Below the pieces are notes generated by a model that was not told the origin of the DNA, ran no database searches, and was given only the letters and a program-made list of their open reading frames with translations. Made by a program: the position numbers and the translations under genes. Below, piece by piece: positions 14,958 through 21,945 of a stretch of DNA of 22,121 bases (within the stretch, counting starts at the first letter, position 1; each line of letters begins with the position of its first letter). The DNA comes from Hyphomicrobiales bacterium (GTDB taxonomy: Bacteria; Pseudomonadota; Alphaproteobacteria; Rhizobiales; JAJFHC01), in contig JAJFHC010000187.1 in NCBI GenBank assembly GCA_021775835.1, forward strand, positions 1 through 22,121, read 5' to 3'.

Positions 14958-15800
14958 TCAACTGCGCATGATGGCATTGCCCCACATGTTCAGGGAGTGC
15001 TGGGTGTGGGGCCAGGCTATGAGTTCACGATCTTCGGAGAGCACTTCCAGCTCCGCGGAAAGTTCGATCCAGTTGCCCTCGGGATCCTCGATGAAAATAA
15101 ACAGATTGTTTCCCGGACCGTGTCGGCCGGGGCCCCACCTGAGGGAGATGCCCTGTTGGGAAAAGTGATCGGACCAGTGCTTGATGCCATCCCAGCTATC
15201 CAGTTCATAGGAATGATGGTCGATCATGGACGAGTCCGACTTGAAAACCGCAAGCGAATGATGCTCCGGGTCTGACGCAAAAAACACGGTACGCACGTCG
15301 CCTTCATCGACATTGACCGTATCGGCGAGCAGAAAACCGAGGCTGTCGCGGTAGAACGGCGTGACAGGGTCGAGGTCGGTTGACCGCAACGTGATATGCT
15401 GCAGACGCGCGTTCAAAAGGGTGTCGCCGCTGCCTATTTCGGGCGGTGCGGAACCGAACACAAACCGGTTGCCGTCGGGATCGGTTACCGTGAAGGCGTC
15501 GGATGAGAACAAGGGGCTGATCGAGCCGTTGACGGGGACGTCGCGACTGCCGAGCCATGCACGATAGGTCTCCAGATCCTGAGGCGTTTCGAAGGCAAAA
15601 GCGGCAAATCCCAGTCCGCGTTTTTCGCCTTGCGTAAACAGCACCCGGCGCTTGGGGGCGGCGCACAGGTATCCATCGTCGACGGTCGAGAGTTCCATCT
15701 GCAGGGTTTCGGCATGGAACCGCGCCAGCGCCTCGGGGTCATTCGCGCCAAGCTGGATATGGTGAAGCCGTGCTTCAGGAACCTGCCTCGGTCCGATCAT
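14958..15800 (-). CDS. Type I extradiol (catechol 2,3-) dioxygenase-like two-domain VOC protein
   Basis: A 280-residue two-module vicinal-oxygen-chelate protein. The C-terminal module matches BphC-type extradiol dioxygenases. The metal triad is H135 (LQHITL), H196 (DHHSYE) and E246 (NWIELS). Second-sphere H181 (EHHSL) and H227 (GRHG) are conserved. The gaps of 15, 31 and 50 residues around H196 equal those around His210 in BphC. The extradiol signature G-x-H-x7-I-[Y]-x2-D-P-x-G-x3-E is present except that its Tyr is Phe236. GGGAG lies 7 bases before ATG 15800; a TTG two codons earlier is less likely. It is the first gene of the minus-strand cluster and would open a catechol ring made by the MhpA-like enzyme. 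Confidence 0.85.
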   Translation of the reverse strand: MIGPRQVPEARLHHIQLGANDPEALARFHAETLQMELSTVDDGYLCAAPKRRVLFTQGEKRGLGFAAFAFETPQDLETYRAWLGSRDVPVNGSISPLFSSDAFTVTDPDGNRFVFGSAPPEIGSGDTLLNARLQHITLRSTDLDPVTPFYRDSLGFLLADTVNVDEGDVRTVFFASDPEHHSLAVFKSDSSMIDHHSYELDSWDGIKHWSDHFSQQGISLRWGPGRHGPGNNLFIFIEDPEGNWIELSAELEVLSEDRELIAWPHTQHSLNMWGNAIMRS

Positions 15801-15834
15801 TGACAATCTCCCGTTATCGCCTGTGTGCGTCCAG

Positions 15835-15849
15835 CCGCGAATATCGCGG
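15835..15849. promoter_or_regulatory. Perfect 15-bp palindrome upstream of the dioxygenase gene (operator candidate)
   Basis: CCGCGA-ATA-TCGCGG is a perfect inverted repeat with 6-bp arms and a 3-nt centre, 35-49 bases upstream of the dioxygenase ATG. It is in the divergent space shared with the cupin gene. IclR-family regulators often bind palindromes of about 15 bp near the first gene of their pathway, so the IclR encoded two genes downstream is the natural candidate. No second copy was seen in the window. Confidence 0.4.
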
Positions 15850-15959
15850 TGGTGCAGACCGTTCGTTTTCGATCAATTTTCTCATATAATGGGAATTTTG
15901 TGCATAAAGCAAACTCTTTCGTCAGCCGGAAACATGGTTCCTTCTTGGCGCGAGGTGCC

Positions 15960-15965
15960 TATAAT
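15960..15965 (+). promoter_or_regulatory. Consensus -10 element before the cupin gene
   Basis: TATAAT at 15960-15965 is 23-35 bases before the two possible cupin starts. There is no convincing -35 box. A second TATAAT occurs at 15885-15890 in the AT-rich part of the same intergenic region. Either could drive the cupin gene. Confidence 0.35.
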
Positions 15966-15988
15966 CCGGATGTGTCGAGGAATTATAA

Positions 15989-16444
15989 ATGGGAGCGGAC
16001 ATGATTGAGATGACGGACGGCGTCACAGCGGCGGATGAGAGCATCGATGGGTCGGTGTGGAATATTCTGGGTCAGACCTATGTGCCGAAACAGATTTCCC
16101 CGGATTCCTTTTCCTGGCATGCGACGTTCCCGCCCGGCACTTTCGTGCCGCCGCATGTCCATCCGCACCAGGACGAGTTCATCTACATGCTCGACGGCCG
16201 GTTCGATCTGGTGCTCGGCGGCAGCGAGGCGACGGCGACGAACGGCGACCTGGTCCGCCTGCCGCGCGGCAAGCCCCATGGTATTTTCAACAAGACCGAA
16301 ACCCCGGTGACCTGCTTCTTCTGGGTGACGCCGACGGGGAAACTCTATGACCTGTTCCAGCAGATCAACAACGTGCCGGACCCGGAGGAAGTTGTGCGGC
16401 TGGCGGGTCTTCACGATGTGAACTTCCTGCCGCCGCCATCGTGA
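15989..16444 (+). CDS. Single-domain cupin protein (quercetinase-like metal site)
   Basis: A small cupin of 151 residues. Both conserved cupin motifs are perfect. Motif 1 is G50-x5-H56-x-H58-x4-E63-x6-G70 (in GTFVPPHVHPHQDEFIYMLDG order) and motif 2 is G86-x5-P92-x-G94-x2-H97-x3-N101. H56, H58, E63 and H97 would bind one metal ion, so an enzymatic role (dioxygenase, isomerase or sensor) is plausible. Two starts are possible. ATG 15989 has GAGG 8 bases upstream. ATG 16001 has GGGAG 5 bases upstream and would shorten the protein by four residues. It converges with the monooxygenase gene, with only 6 bases between stop codons. It diverges from the ring-cleavage cluster, with which it may be co-regulated. 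Confidence 0.87.
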   Translation: MGADMIEMTDGVTAADESIDGSVWNILGQTYVPKQISPDSFSWHATFPPGTFVPPHVHPHQDEFIYMLDGRFDLVLGGSEATATNGDLVRLPRGKPHGIFNKTETPVTCFFWVTPTGKLYDLFQQINNVPDPEEVVRLAGLHDVNFLPPPS

Positions 16445-16450
16445 TCATAT

Positions 16451-17698
16451 TCAGGTGTTGACCTGGTTCTGATCGAAGCCTGCAAGCTGGGAATAACCCC
16501 GGACGATTGCCTCGAGTTCGGCATGGCTTGCGACGTTCTCGATGGCATCGAAACCGTCGGGGCAGCGGGCCTCGATGACGTCGATGACACGCTCCGGGCC
16601 GCCGCCGCGATTCTGCCTGACGATGTCGGTGGTGGCGGCCAGGCGGTCGACCTCGTAATGCTGCAGGGCCTCCCAGGCAGACGGGACGGTGGCGAGTTTA
16701 TCGGCCAGTGTGCGGGCGTCCAATATGGCCTGGGATGCGCCGTTGGAGCCGACCGGGTACATGGGGTGGGCGGCGTCGCCCAGCAGGGTGACGCGGCCGA
16801 AGGTCCAGCGCGGCAGCGGGTCGCGGTCGCACATTGGATATTCGAAAAATTCATGTGTAGATTCAATGAGTTCCACCGGATCCAGAACATCCAGGCTGAA
16901 CAGGCCGGAGACATGGCCGAGCAGCTCGTCGAGGTTGCCGGTACGGTTCCAGTCCTCGCGCCTGGGCGGTGGCGATGAACCGTCGCCGAGCTTGACGGCG
17001 ACCGCCCAGTTGATCAGCTGGTGACCGTCTTCCTCCGCCTCGTTGGAGATCGGGTAGAGCACGAACTTGGCCGCCATGCCGCCGGCGATGATCATCGAGC
17101 GGCCGTCGAGAAACGGTTCGCGCTCGACCGCCCCGCGCCACAGCATGATGCCGTTCCACGCGGGCGGGCCTTCGCGGGGATAGAACCGTGAGCGGACCAG
17201 CGAATGGATGCCGTCGGCAGCGATCAGCACGTCGCCGGTGACCTCGACCTGGCCGCCCTCGCCATCGCGGAACTGGAAGGTGGCGATGACCTTCTCGTCG
17301 ACTTCGGTAAAATCGACCAGCTCGTGGGCGGTATGAAGGCGGGCATCGCCGATCCGGTCGGCAACCGCCTGGTGGAGCACGCCCTGCAGGCGGCCGCGGT
17401 GGATCGAGAACTGGGGATAATCATAGCCCGCATCGAGCCCGCGCGGTTCGCGCCACACGGTCTGGCCAAAACGGTTCTGATAGGTCAGCTCGCGGGTGCG
17501 GATGCCGACCCGGTCAAGCGCGTCGAGAAGGCCCAGATCGGCCAGTTCGCGGATCGCATGGGGCAGCGTATTGATTCCCACGCCCAGTTCCCGGATCGTG
17601 CCCGAACGCTCGAAAACATCGCATTCGATGCCCGCCTCGTGCAGGCTGAGCGCGGTCGCCAGACCGCCAATACCACCGCCGACAATGATTACCTTCAT
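16451..17698 (-). CDS. FAD-dependent monooxygenase, salicylate hydroxylase-like
   Basis: A 415-residue group A flavoprotein monooxygenase. Motifs: IIVGGGIGGLATALSLHEAG (4-23, GxGxxG) with the acidic end FERSG, the arginine-containing GRLQGVLHQAV region near 102-112 that contacts FAD, IAADGIHSLVR (159-169, DG motif), and TLLGDAAHPMYPVGSNGASQA (304-324, GD motif). The HPMYPVGSNGASQAILDA run is typical of salicylate/6-hydroxynicotinate hydroxylase relatives and PhzS-like enzymes. It would hydroxylate a small aromatic ring. It is on the minus strand, 152 bases after the cytochrome c gene, and convergent with the cupin. GC content is clearly higher than in the MhpA-like cluster, so the two hydroxylases may have separate histories. 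Confidence 0.87.
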   Translation of the reverse strand: MKVIIVGGGIGGLATALSLHEAGIECDVFERSGTIRELGVGINTLPHAIRELADLGLLDALDRVGIRTRELTYQNRFGQTVWREPRGLDAGYDYPQFSIHRGRLQGVLHQAVADRIGDARLHTAHELVDFTEVDEKVIATFQFRDGEGGQVEVTGDVLIAADGIHSLVRSRFYPREGPPAWNGIMLWRGAVEREPFLDGRSMIIAGGMAAKFVLYPISNEAEEDGHQLINWAVAVKLGDGSSPPPRREDWNRTGNLDELLGHVSGLFSLDVLDPVELIESTHEFFEYPMCDRDPLPRWTFGRVTLLGDAAHPMYPVGSNGASQAILDARTLADKLATVPSAWEALQHYEVDRLAATTDIVRQNRGGGPERVIDVIEARCPDGFDAIENVASHAELEAIVRGYSQLAGFDQNQVNT

Positions 17699-17850
17699 GA
17701 AGTGCCTCGTCCCTCGCCCTCAAGCCACGCCCCCAATGCATAGCGTGCGTCGGCGCTTATACCAGAGGCCTATTGATCCATGGTAAACGGGACGGGGCAA
17801 GCATCGATTGCCACGCGCACAAGGATTTGGCGGCGTGCGACACGGTCGTA

Positions 17851-18207
17851 TCAGTCCGAGATGGAGTCCAGGAACGCCAGGAAAGCGGTAATCTCGTCGG
17901 GTTGAAGGATGAACTCGGGCATTTCCGAATGCCCGACCATGATGCCCTCGGCCAACGCCTCTTCAAGGGACTCGAGCGGATACCGGGTGGCCAGGACGCG
18001 AAACGGCGGCGCCTTGGCATCAGGGCTGTCACCGGTTTTCTCAATGGCATGACAGCGCGCGCAGTTGGCCCGGGCCAACGCCTCGCCTTGAGCGATGCCT
18101 GCCTGCTCGCTGGCGTGGGCCGGATGTACCGACTTGCCGAAGACCATGAGCAGGCCCAGCACAATGACGACAATGAGCACCAGTCCAGGCAGGTTGGGCC
18201 GAACCAT
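17851..18207 (-). CDS. Small membrane-anchored c-type cytochrome
   Basis: A 118-residue monoheme cytochrome c. Residues 8-23 (GLVLIVVIVLGLLMVF) form an uncleaved N-terminal anchor or signal segment. The rest lies in the periplasm. The heme site is C49-A-R-C52-H53, the distal ligand is probably M96 in GHSEMPEF, and the fold ends with the EITAFLAFLDSI helix of class I cytochromes. GGAGGTGA, an excellent ribosome site, lies just before ATG 18207. An FNR/FixK-type box one mismatch from consensus is centred 60 bases upstream of the ATG, with a possible -10 at 18238-18233 (TAGGCT). It is likely an electron carrier made at low oxygen. The partner oxidase or reductase is not in the window. Confidence 0.9.
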   Translation of the reverse strand: MVRPNLPGLVLIVVIVLGLLMVFGKSVHPAHASEQAGIAQGEALARANCARCHAIEKTGDSPDAKAPPFRVLATRYPLESLEEALAEGIMVGHSEMPEFILQPDEITAFLAFLDSISD

Positions 18208-18260
18208 GAATCACCTCCGATTTGATGGCCTGAGCCTAACGACCGCGAGATCCGGTGTCC

Positions 18261-18274
18261 TTGATCCTTGTCAA
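18261..18274. promoter_or_regulatory. FNR/FixK-type box serving the cytochrome c gene
   Basis: TTGATCCTTGTCAA matches the FNR/FixK/Anr consensus TTGAT-N4-ATCAA at 9 of 10 defined positions. Its centre is about 32 bases from a possible minus-strand -10 (TAGGCT, 18238-18233). This is the geometry of a class II activator site centred near -41, giving a short leader to the cytochrome ATG at 18207. Confidence 0.65.
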
Positions 18275-18308
18275 ATTCACGCTATGCTTTGCGGCAATGC
18301 GGCCTGGT

Positions 18309-18322
18309 TTGATCGACATCAA
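18309..18322. promoter_or_regulatory. Perfect FNR/FixK-type box serving the kinase-ATPase gene
   Basis: TTGATCGACATCAA is a perfect match to TTGAT-N4-ATCAA. Its centre (18315.5) is 31 bases from the centre of a plus-strand TATGCT at 18344-18349. A transcript would then begin near 18356-18357, which places the box at -41.5, the class II activator position. The implied start is immediately before the ATG at 18358. Confidence 0.75.
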
Positions 18323-18357
18323 CCAGACACGGCCACAGCGGTTTATGCTGGCGGACC

Positions 18358-19986
18358 ATGACCGCTACCCCAAATACGAATCCCGATACGGAAATGAACC
18401 CCTCCTGTCTCCAGGACCAGTCCGGGACCATTGCCTTGCTGTCCGATCCGTCGACGTATCGGTCTGGCACGGAGTCCGCACCGGACGTCGTTGACCTGAT
18501 CGAGACCCATGGCGCCATGGTCTTCCTGGCGGGCGACCATGCCTACAAGATCAAGAAGGCGGTGGCCTTTCCGTTCATGGATTTCTCCACGCTCGCCAAA
18601 CGCCACGCGATCTGCGCCCGCGAACTGGAGATCAACCGGACCTTTGCGCCGGACCTCTATCTGGGCCTGGTGGCGGTCACGCGTGAATCGGATGGCACGC
18701 TTGCGCTCGGCGGCGGCGGCGCGCCCGTCGAGTGGGCAGTACACATGAAGCGTTTTGCGCAAGACCAACTCCTGAGCTCAATCGCCGAAGACGGGCCGCC
18801 GGGCGCGCTCGACCGGGCCCTGCTGGAGACGCTCGCCGACACCATCGCCGAGGCCCATGGGCAGGCGCCGGGCCGGAAGATCAGCGACGGCGATGCCCGG
18901 ACCGGGGCTGTGGTCGATCAGCTGCGCACATTCTTCGACGATCCGGAGTTGCACAAGATGCTTGAACCGGCGATCGGCGCGGCGGACCTGGCGACCCTGC
19001 GGGCAGGTCTCGCGCGCCAGTTCGAGGAAGCCCGCTACGGCCTCAAACTGCGCGGCCGGCACGGATATGTGCGGCGCTGCCATGGCGACCTGCACCTGGG
19101 CAACATCGTGATGCTCGACGGCCGCCCGACCCCGTTCGATGCGCTCGAGTTCGACGAGAATCTCGCGACAATCGACACGCTCTACGACCTGGCCTTCCTG
19201 CTGATGGATCTCGACGAGCGCGGGCTCAAGCAGGAAGCCAACATCGTGTTGAACCGTTATCTGGCGCAGACGGGTGAGCTGATCGACCTGTTCGGCCTGA
19301 CGCTCCTGCCGCTGTTCCTGAGCCTGCGCGCCGGGGTGCGGGCGCTGGTCCTGCTGACACAGGGCCGCCAGAGGCGTGGGTCTGAAAAGGCCGACCTCGT
19401 GGCAAAGGCCTGCCCCTACATCAAGGCCGCGCTGCGCACACTCGACCCGCCCGCCCCCCGGCTGATTGCCATCGGCGGGCTTTCAGGCACCGGCAAGACG
19501 ACGCTCGCCCGGTCGCTTGCATCCGGCATCGGGGCGGCTCCCGGTGCCGTCGTGCTGCGCAGCGACGTTGAACGGAAAACCCAGCACGGGGTGGCCGAAA
19601 CTGACCGGCTCGACGAGGCCGCCTACAGCAAAGCCGCGTCGGCACGTGTCTTCGATGCGCTCTGCCAGAAAGCCTATACGGCGGTGAAAGCCGGTCACGC
19701 GGTGATCGTCGACGCGGTCTACCTGCGCGCGGACGAGCGCACGGCCATCGAAAAGATGGCCGACCGCGCCGGCGTGGCATTCCAGGGCCTGTGGCTCAAC
19801 GCCGACCGCGACATCATGGCCGACCGCGTCGCCACCCGCACCCGCGACGCCTCGGACGCCACGCCCGAGATCGTCGACCTGCAAAGAAAACGAGGCACCG
19901 GCCCCGTCGCCTGGACCCCGATCAACGCGGGTCACGATCCGGGATGCACGCTGGAACAGGCGAAGGCCGTGTTGGGCGTTGGGTAG
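18358..19986 (+). CDS. Bifunctional aminoglycoside-phosphotransferase-like / P-loop ATPase fusion protein
   Basis: A 542-residue protein with two halves. Residues ~25-345 are an APH/kinase-like domain: VVFLAGD-like MVFLAGDHAYKIKKAV (54-69), the catalytic loop CHGDLHLGN (241-249) and FDALEFDE downstream. Residues ~368-542 are a P-loop kinase-like domain: Walker A GLSGTGKT (374-381), RSDVERK and VIVDAVYLRADER. This combination (COG2187 plus COG0645) is widespread in proteobacteria. Substrates are unknown and drug resistance should not be assumed. The ATG at 18358 nearly coincides with the transcription start predicted from the FNR box, so the mRNA may be leaderless, or the true start may be the ATG at 18394 (MNPSCL). 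Divergence from a cytochrome c gene and shared FNR-type control suggest a role under low oxygen. Confidence 0.88.
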   Translation: MTATPNTNPDTEMNPSCLQDQSGTIALLSDPSTYRSGTESAPDVVDLIETHGAMVFLAGDHAYKIKKAVAFPFMDFSTLAKRHAICARELEINRTFAPDLYLGLVAVTRESDGTLALGGGGAPVEWAVHMKRFAQDQLLSSIAEDGPPGALDRALLETLADTIAEAHGQAPGRKISDGDARTGAVVDQLRTFFDDPELHKMLEPAIGAADLATLRAGLARQFEEARYGLKLRGRHGYVRRCHGDLHLGNIVMLDGRPTPFDALEFDENLATIDTLYDLAFLLMDLDERGLKQEANIVLNRYLAQTGELIDLFGLTLLPLFLSLRAGVRALVLLTQGRQRRGSEKADLVAKACPYIKAALRTLDPPAPRLIAIGGLSGTGKTTLARSLASGIGAAPGAVVLRSDVERKTQHGVAETDRLDEAAYSKAASARVFDALCQKAYTAVKAGHAVIVDAVYLRADERTAIEKMADRAGVAFQGLWLNADRDIMADRVATRTRDASDATPEIVDLQRKRGTGPVAWTPINAGHDPGCTLEQAKAVLGVG

Positions 19987-19992
19987 GGTTGC

Positions 19993-20017
19993 CCGGGAAA
20001 CCACTGCCTTTTCCCGG
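19993..20017. terminator. Stem-loop after the kinase-ATPase gene
   Basis: CCGGGAAA (19993-20000) pairs perfectly with TTTCCCGG (20010-20017) across a 9-nt loop, beginning 7 bases after the stop codon. No T-run follows on the plus strand. With the adjoining repeat it occupies the space between two convergent genes and could act as a bidirectional terminator or 3'-end block. Confidence 0.5.
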
Positions 20018-20029
20018 ACAAGTGCAACC

Positions 20030-20069
20030 GCGAGTGGGCCCCGGCTCACGCTTCGCGCGTCCGGGGAAC
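20030..20069. repeat. Dispersed GC-rich intergenic repeat, copy 2
   Basis: GCGAGTGGGCCCCGG...CTTCGCGCGTCCGGGGAAC is the second copy of the 40-bp repeat at 13060-13099, with six differences. It ends 7 bases before the stop codon of the convergent exporter gene. Its right part (GTCCGGGGAA) is nearly complementary to TTCCCGGAC at 20011-20019, so copy 2 and the preceding stem-loop can also form one larger hairpin. Confidence 0.75.
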
Positions 20070-20075
20070 GGTGCT

Positions 20076-21002
20076 TTATAGCGCCCGGAGCCATCTTCGC
20101 CAGCTCCCCGGCAGGTTCGTCACCGTGATCAGGATCCCCGCCGTCACCACGAGGAGCCCCACCCAGGCAAGCTCGCTCGGCCATTCGCCCAGCAACGGAA
20201 TGCCTAAGATCGCGGCCATGCCGGGGACCCAGGCCATGACGGCGGCCGTCGGCGTCGAGCCGATGGTGCGGATGGCGATGGTGAACAGGGTGATGCCCAG
20301 AATGCCCGGGCCGAAACCCTGATAGAGGCCCTGGAGCAGGATCTCGCTCATGGGCGCCACATCGATCGCCTTGGGCAGGAACATCACATAAAGCGGGATG
20401 TACCAGGCGAGGTTGATCAGCGGGATCGAGACCAGAACCTGCATGGCGGTGACGCCGAGCACGCGGGTGCCGACCATATAGCTTGCCAGCAACAGAGCGG
20501 ACGCCATGAAACACAAGTGCCCGATCCAGGCATCGGGCCCGACGCCGCCGGACGACTGGTCGAGGCCGATCAGAACACAGCCCGACAGGATGATGATCAT
20601 GCCGACACCCTTCCAGACCGGCGGGCGGTCTTTCAGCCACCACCAGGCGATGAGGGCTGCAAAGATCGGCATGGTGCCGTTCATGAGGATGCCGGCGTGG
20701 CTGGCGGGTGCGAATGTCATGCCGGTGAAGGAGAACATCAGGTGCGGCACGCCGGTGGTGACAGAAAACAGGCACAATTTCCACCAGGCGATGTGGCGGG
20801 GCCAGTAGTGCCAGGCGAACGGCGCCATGACGAGGCCTGAGACCGTAAACCGCAGGAAGATCATGTCGTAGACGGTGAGCGTCTGGATGACGCCGAGGCG
20901 CGAGATCACGACCCAGCCGGACCACACGAACAGCAATCCGAAGGCCGCCAGCCAGCCGACCGACGGCGTGGACGGCGCGGCCACACCAGAGGGCGCGCTC
21001 AT
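20076..21002 (-). CDS. EamA/DMT-superfamily transporter
   Basis: A 308-residue inner-membrane protein with about ten hydrophobic helices arranged as two EamA repeats. The first begins GWLAAFGLLFVWSGWVVISRLGV, the second near AWIGHLCFMASALLLASYMVG. Typical blocks are FLRFTVSGLVMAPFAW, MTFAPASHAGILMNGTMPIFAALIAWWWLKDRPP and GSTPTAAVMAWVPGMAAILGIPLLGEWP. Such proteins export or import small metabolites; the substrate is unknown. The ATG at 21002 overlaps the stop of the upstream VIT-family gene (ATGA), so the pair is co-translated. Confidence 0.9.
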   Translation of the reverse strand: MSAPSGVAAPSTPSVGWLAAFGLLFVWSGWVVISRLGVIQTLTVYDMIFLRFTVSGLVMAPFAWHYWPRHIAWWKLCLFSVTTGVPHLMFSFTGMTFAPASHAGILMNGTMPIFAALIAWWWLKDRPPVWKGVGMIIILSGCVLIGLDQSSGGVGPDAWIGHLCFMASALLLASYMVGTRVLGVTAMQVLVSIPLINLAWYIPLYVMFLPKAIDVAPMSEILLQGLYQGFGPGILGITLFTIAIRTIGSTPTAAVMAWVPGMAAILGIPLLGEWPSELAWVGLLVVTAGILITVTNLPGSWRRWLRAL

Positions 21003-21730
21003 GCCAGCCCTTTCAACAACCAGCCGATGCCATAGGCGACACCGGCGGCGGCCATGCCGATGGCAAATGTCTCGAGCCCGGACTTCCACCAGGGCGCCAG
21101 GGACCAGCGGCTCTTGGCAGCCCCGATGCCGAAAAACGCCACGCCGGTGGCGGCAATCGCATAAAGGAACGGTTCCCCCACGGGCATGACGAACTGCAGC
21201 AGGAACGGCACCAGCGGCACCGCCCCGCACAGGACAAAGGCGGCGAAGGTCGACCAGGCCGCCGTCATCGGGTTACGCCGGGCGACCGCGATGCCGTGTT
21301 CCTCCGCCAGCATGGTGTTGATCCAGGTCTCCTCGTTCGACGTGATCGCGATAACCGCGTCCTCGAGCACCTGGCCCTCGAGGCCCTTGGCGGCCAGGAT
21401 CTGGCGGATCTCCTCGCGCTCGCCTTCGGGCACGAGGGCAATATGGCGGCGCTCCATCTCGCGCAGGCGGTCGACCTCGTCGGCCTCGCTCTTGGTACCG
21501 GAATAATTGCCCGCCGCCATGGAAAAGCCGTCAGCCAGCAGGTTGGCGAGCCCCAGCACCAGGATGATGCCGACGGACAGTTGCGCCCCGACGACGCCGG
21601 AGACAATGGCAAAGGTGGTCACCGCCCCGTCGATCCCGCCCAGCACCCAGTCCTGGACATAGCTCGGCCGATGCCCCTGGGCCAGGCGCTTGCCGATGCC
21701 GGCGACGGAATGATCATGTTCGAGAGGCAT
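20999..21730 (-). CDS. VIT1/CCC1-family membrane protein (putative Fe2+/Mn2+ transporter)
   Basis: A 243-residue membrane protein of the VIT family, which moves ferrous iron or manganese out of the cytoplasm. Helix 1 carries VLGGIDGAVTTFAIVSGVVGA (family block with the conserved Asp). Helix 2 is GLANLLADGFSMAAGNYSGTKSE. A charged cytoplasmic metal-binding region follows (DEVDRLREMERRHIALVPEGEREEIRQI) and then three C-terminal helices with NPMTAAWSTFAAFVLCGAVPLVPF. The ATG at 21730 gives the normal N-terminus, with a weak ribosome site; an in-frame GTG at 21766 is less likely. It is first in a two-gene operon with the EamA transporter. The order suggests a common inducer but no functional link is established. 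Confidence 0.9.
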   Translation of the reverse strand: MPLEHDHSVAGIGKRLAQGHRPSYVQDWVLGGIDGAVTTFAIVSGVVGAQLSVGIILVLGLANLLADGFSMAAGNYSGTKSEADEVDRLREMERRHIALVPEGEREEIRQILAAKGLEGQVLEDAVIAITSNEETWINTMLAEEHGIAVARRNPMTAAWSTFAAFVLCGAVPLVPFLLQFVMPVGEPFLYAIAATGVAFFGIGAAKSRWSLAPWWKSGLETFAIGMAAAGVAYGIGWLLKGLA

Positions 21731-21944
21731 GGGGTCGGGTATCCGTTGAGGATTTTGCGAGTGCACGTTCGGGCCGGTGCAAAACGGTGACCCGGTTTGG
21801 CCAAGAGTACCATTGTCTTCTGGACCCGAAGTGATGCCCCGTCAACCACGGCGTTGGGGTAATGCCCCACTCTCCCTCCACCCCCTGTCGTCCTCGTGCG
21901 TCGACACGGAGATCTCGTTCCCTATCAACCAGCAGGGCCGAACT
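21731..21944. other. Gene-free region upstream of the VIT-family gene
   Basis: I see no coding sequence here. A perfect small hairpin, TGGGG-TAATG-CCCCA, lies at 21855-21869. A minus-strand TTGACG (21845-21840) could be a -35 box for the VIT operon, but the -10 is not convincing. The remainder, to 22121, holds the repeats and structured segment listed separately. Confidence 0.4.
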
Positions 21945-21945
21945 G

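Noticed and set aside
15862..15890. Full sigma-70 promoter with TATAAT at 15885
   Set aside because: The hexamer is perfect, but no -35 resembling TTGACA exists at 16-18 bp. The nearer TATAAT at 15960 is the better placed candidate.
18358..19986. Aminoglycoside resistance gene
   Set aside because: The APH-like domain is fused to a P-loop kinase domain in a widespread chromosomal family, and the promoter suggests oxygen control. Nothing supports drug modification.
19483..20925. Long minus-strand open frame of about 480 codons
   Set aside because: It runs antisense through the end of the kinase-ATPase gene and out of frame through the EamA transporter gene. It gives a low-complexity Arg/His/Pro-rich translation typical of GC-rich shadow frames.
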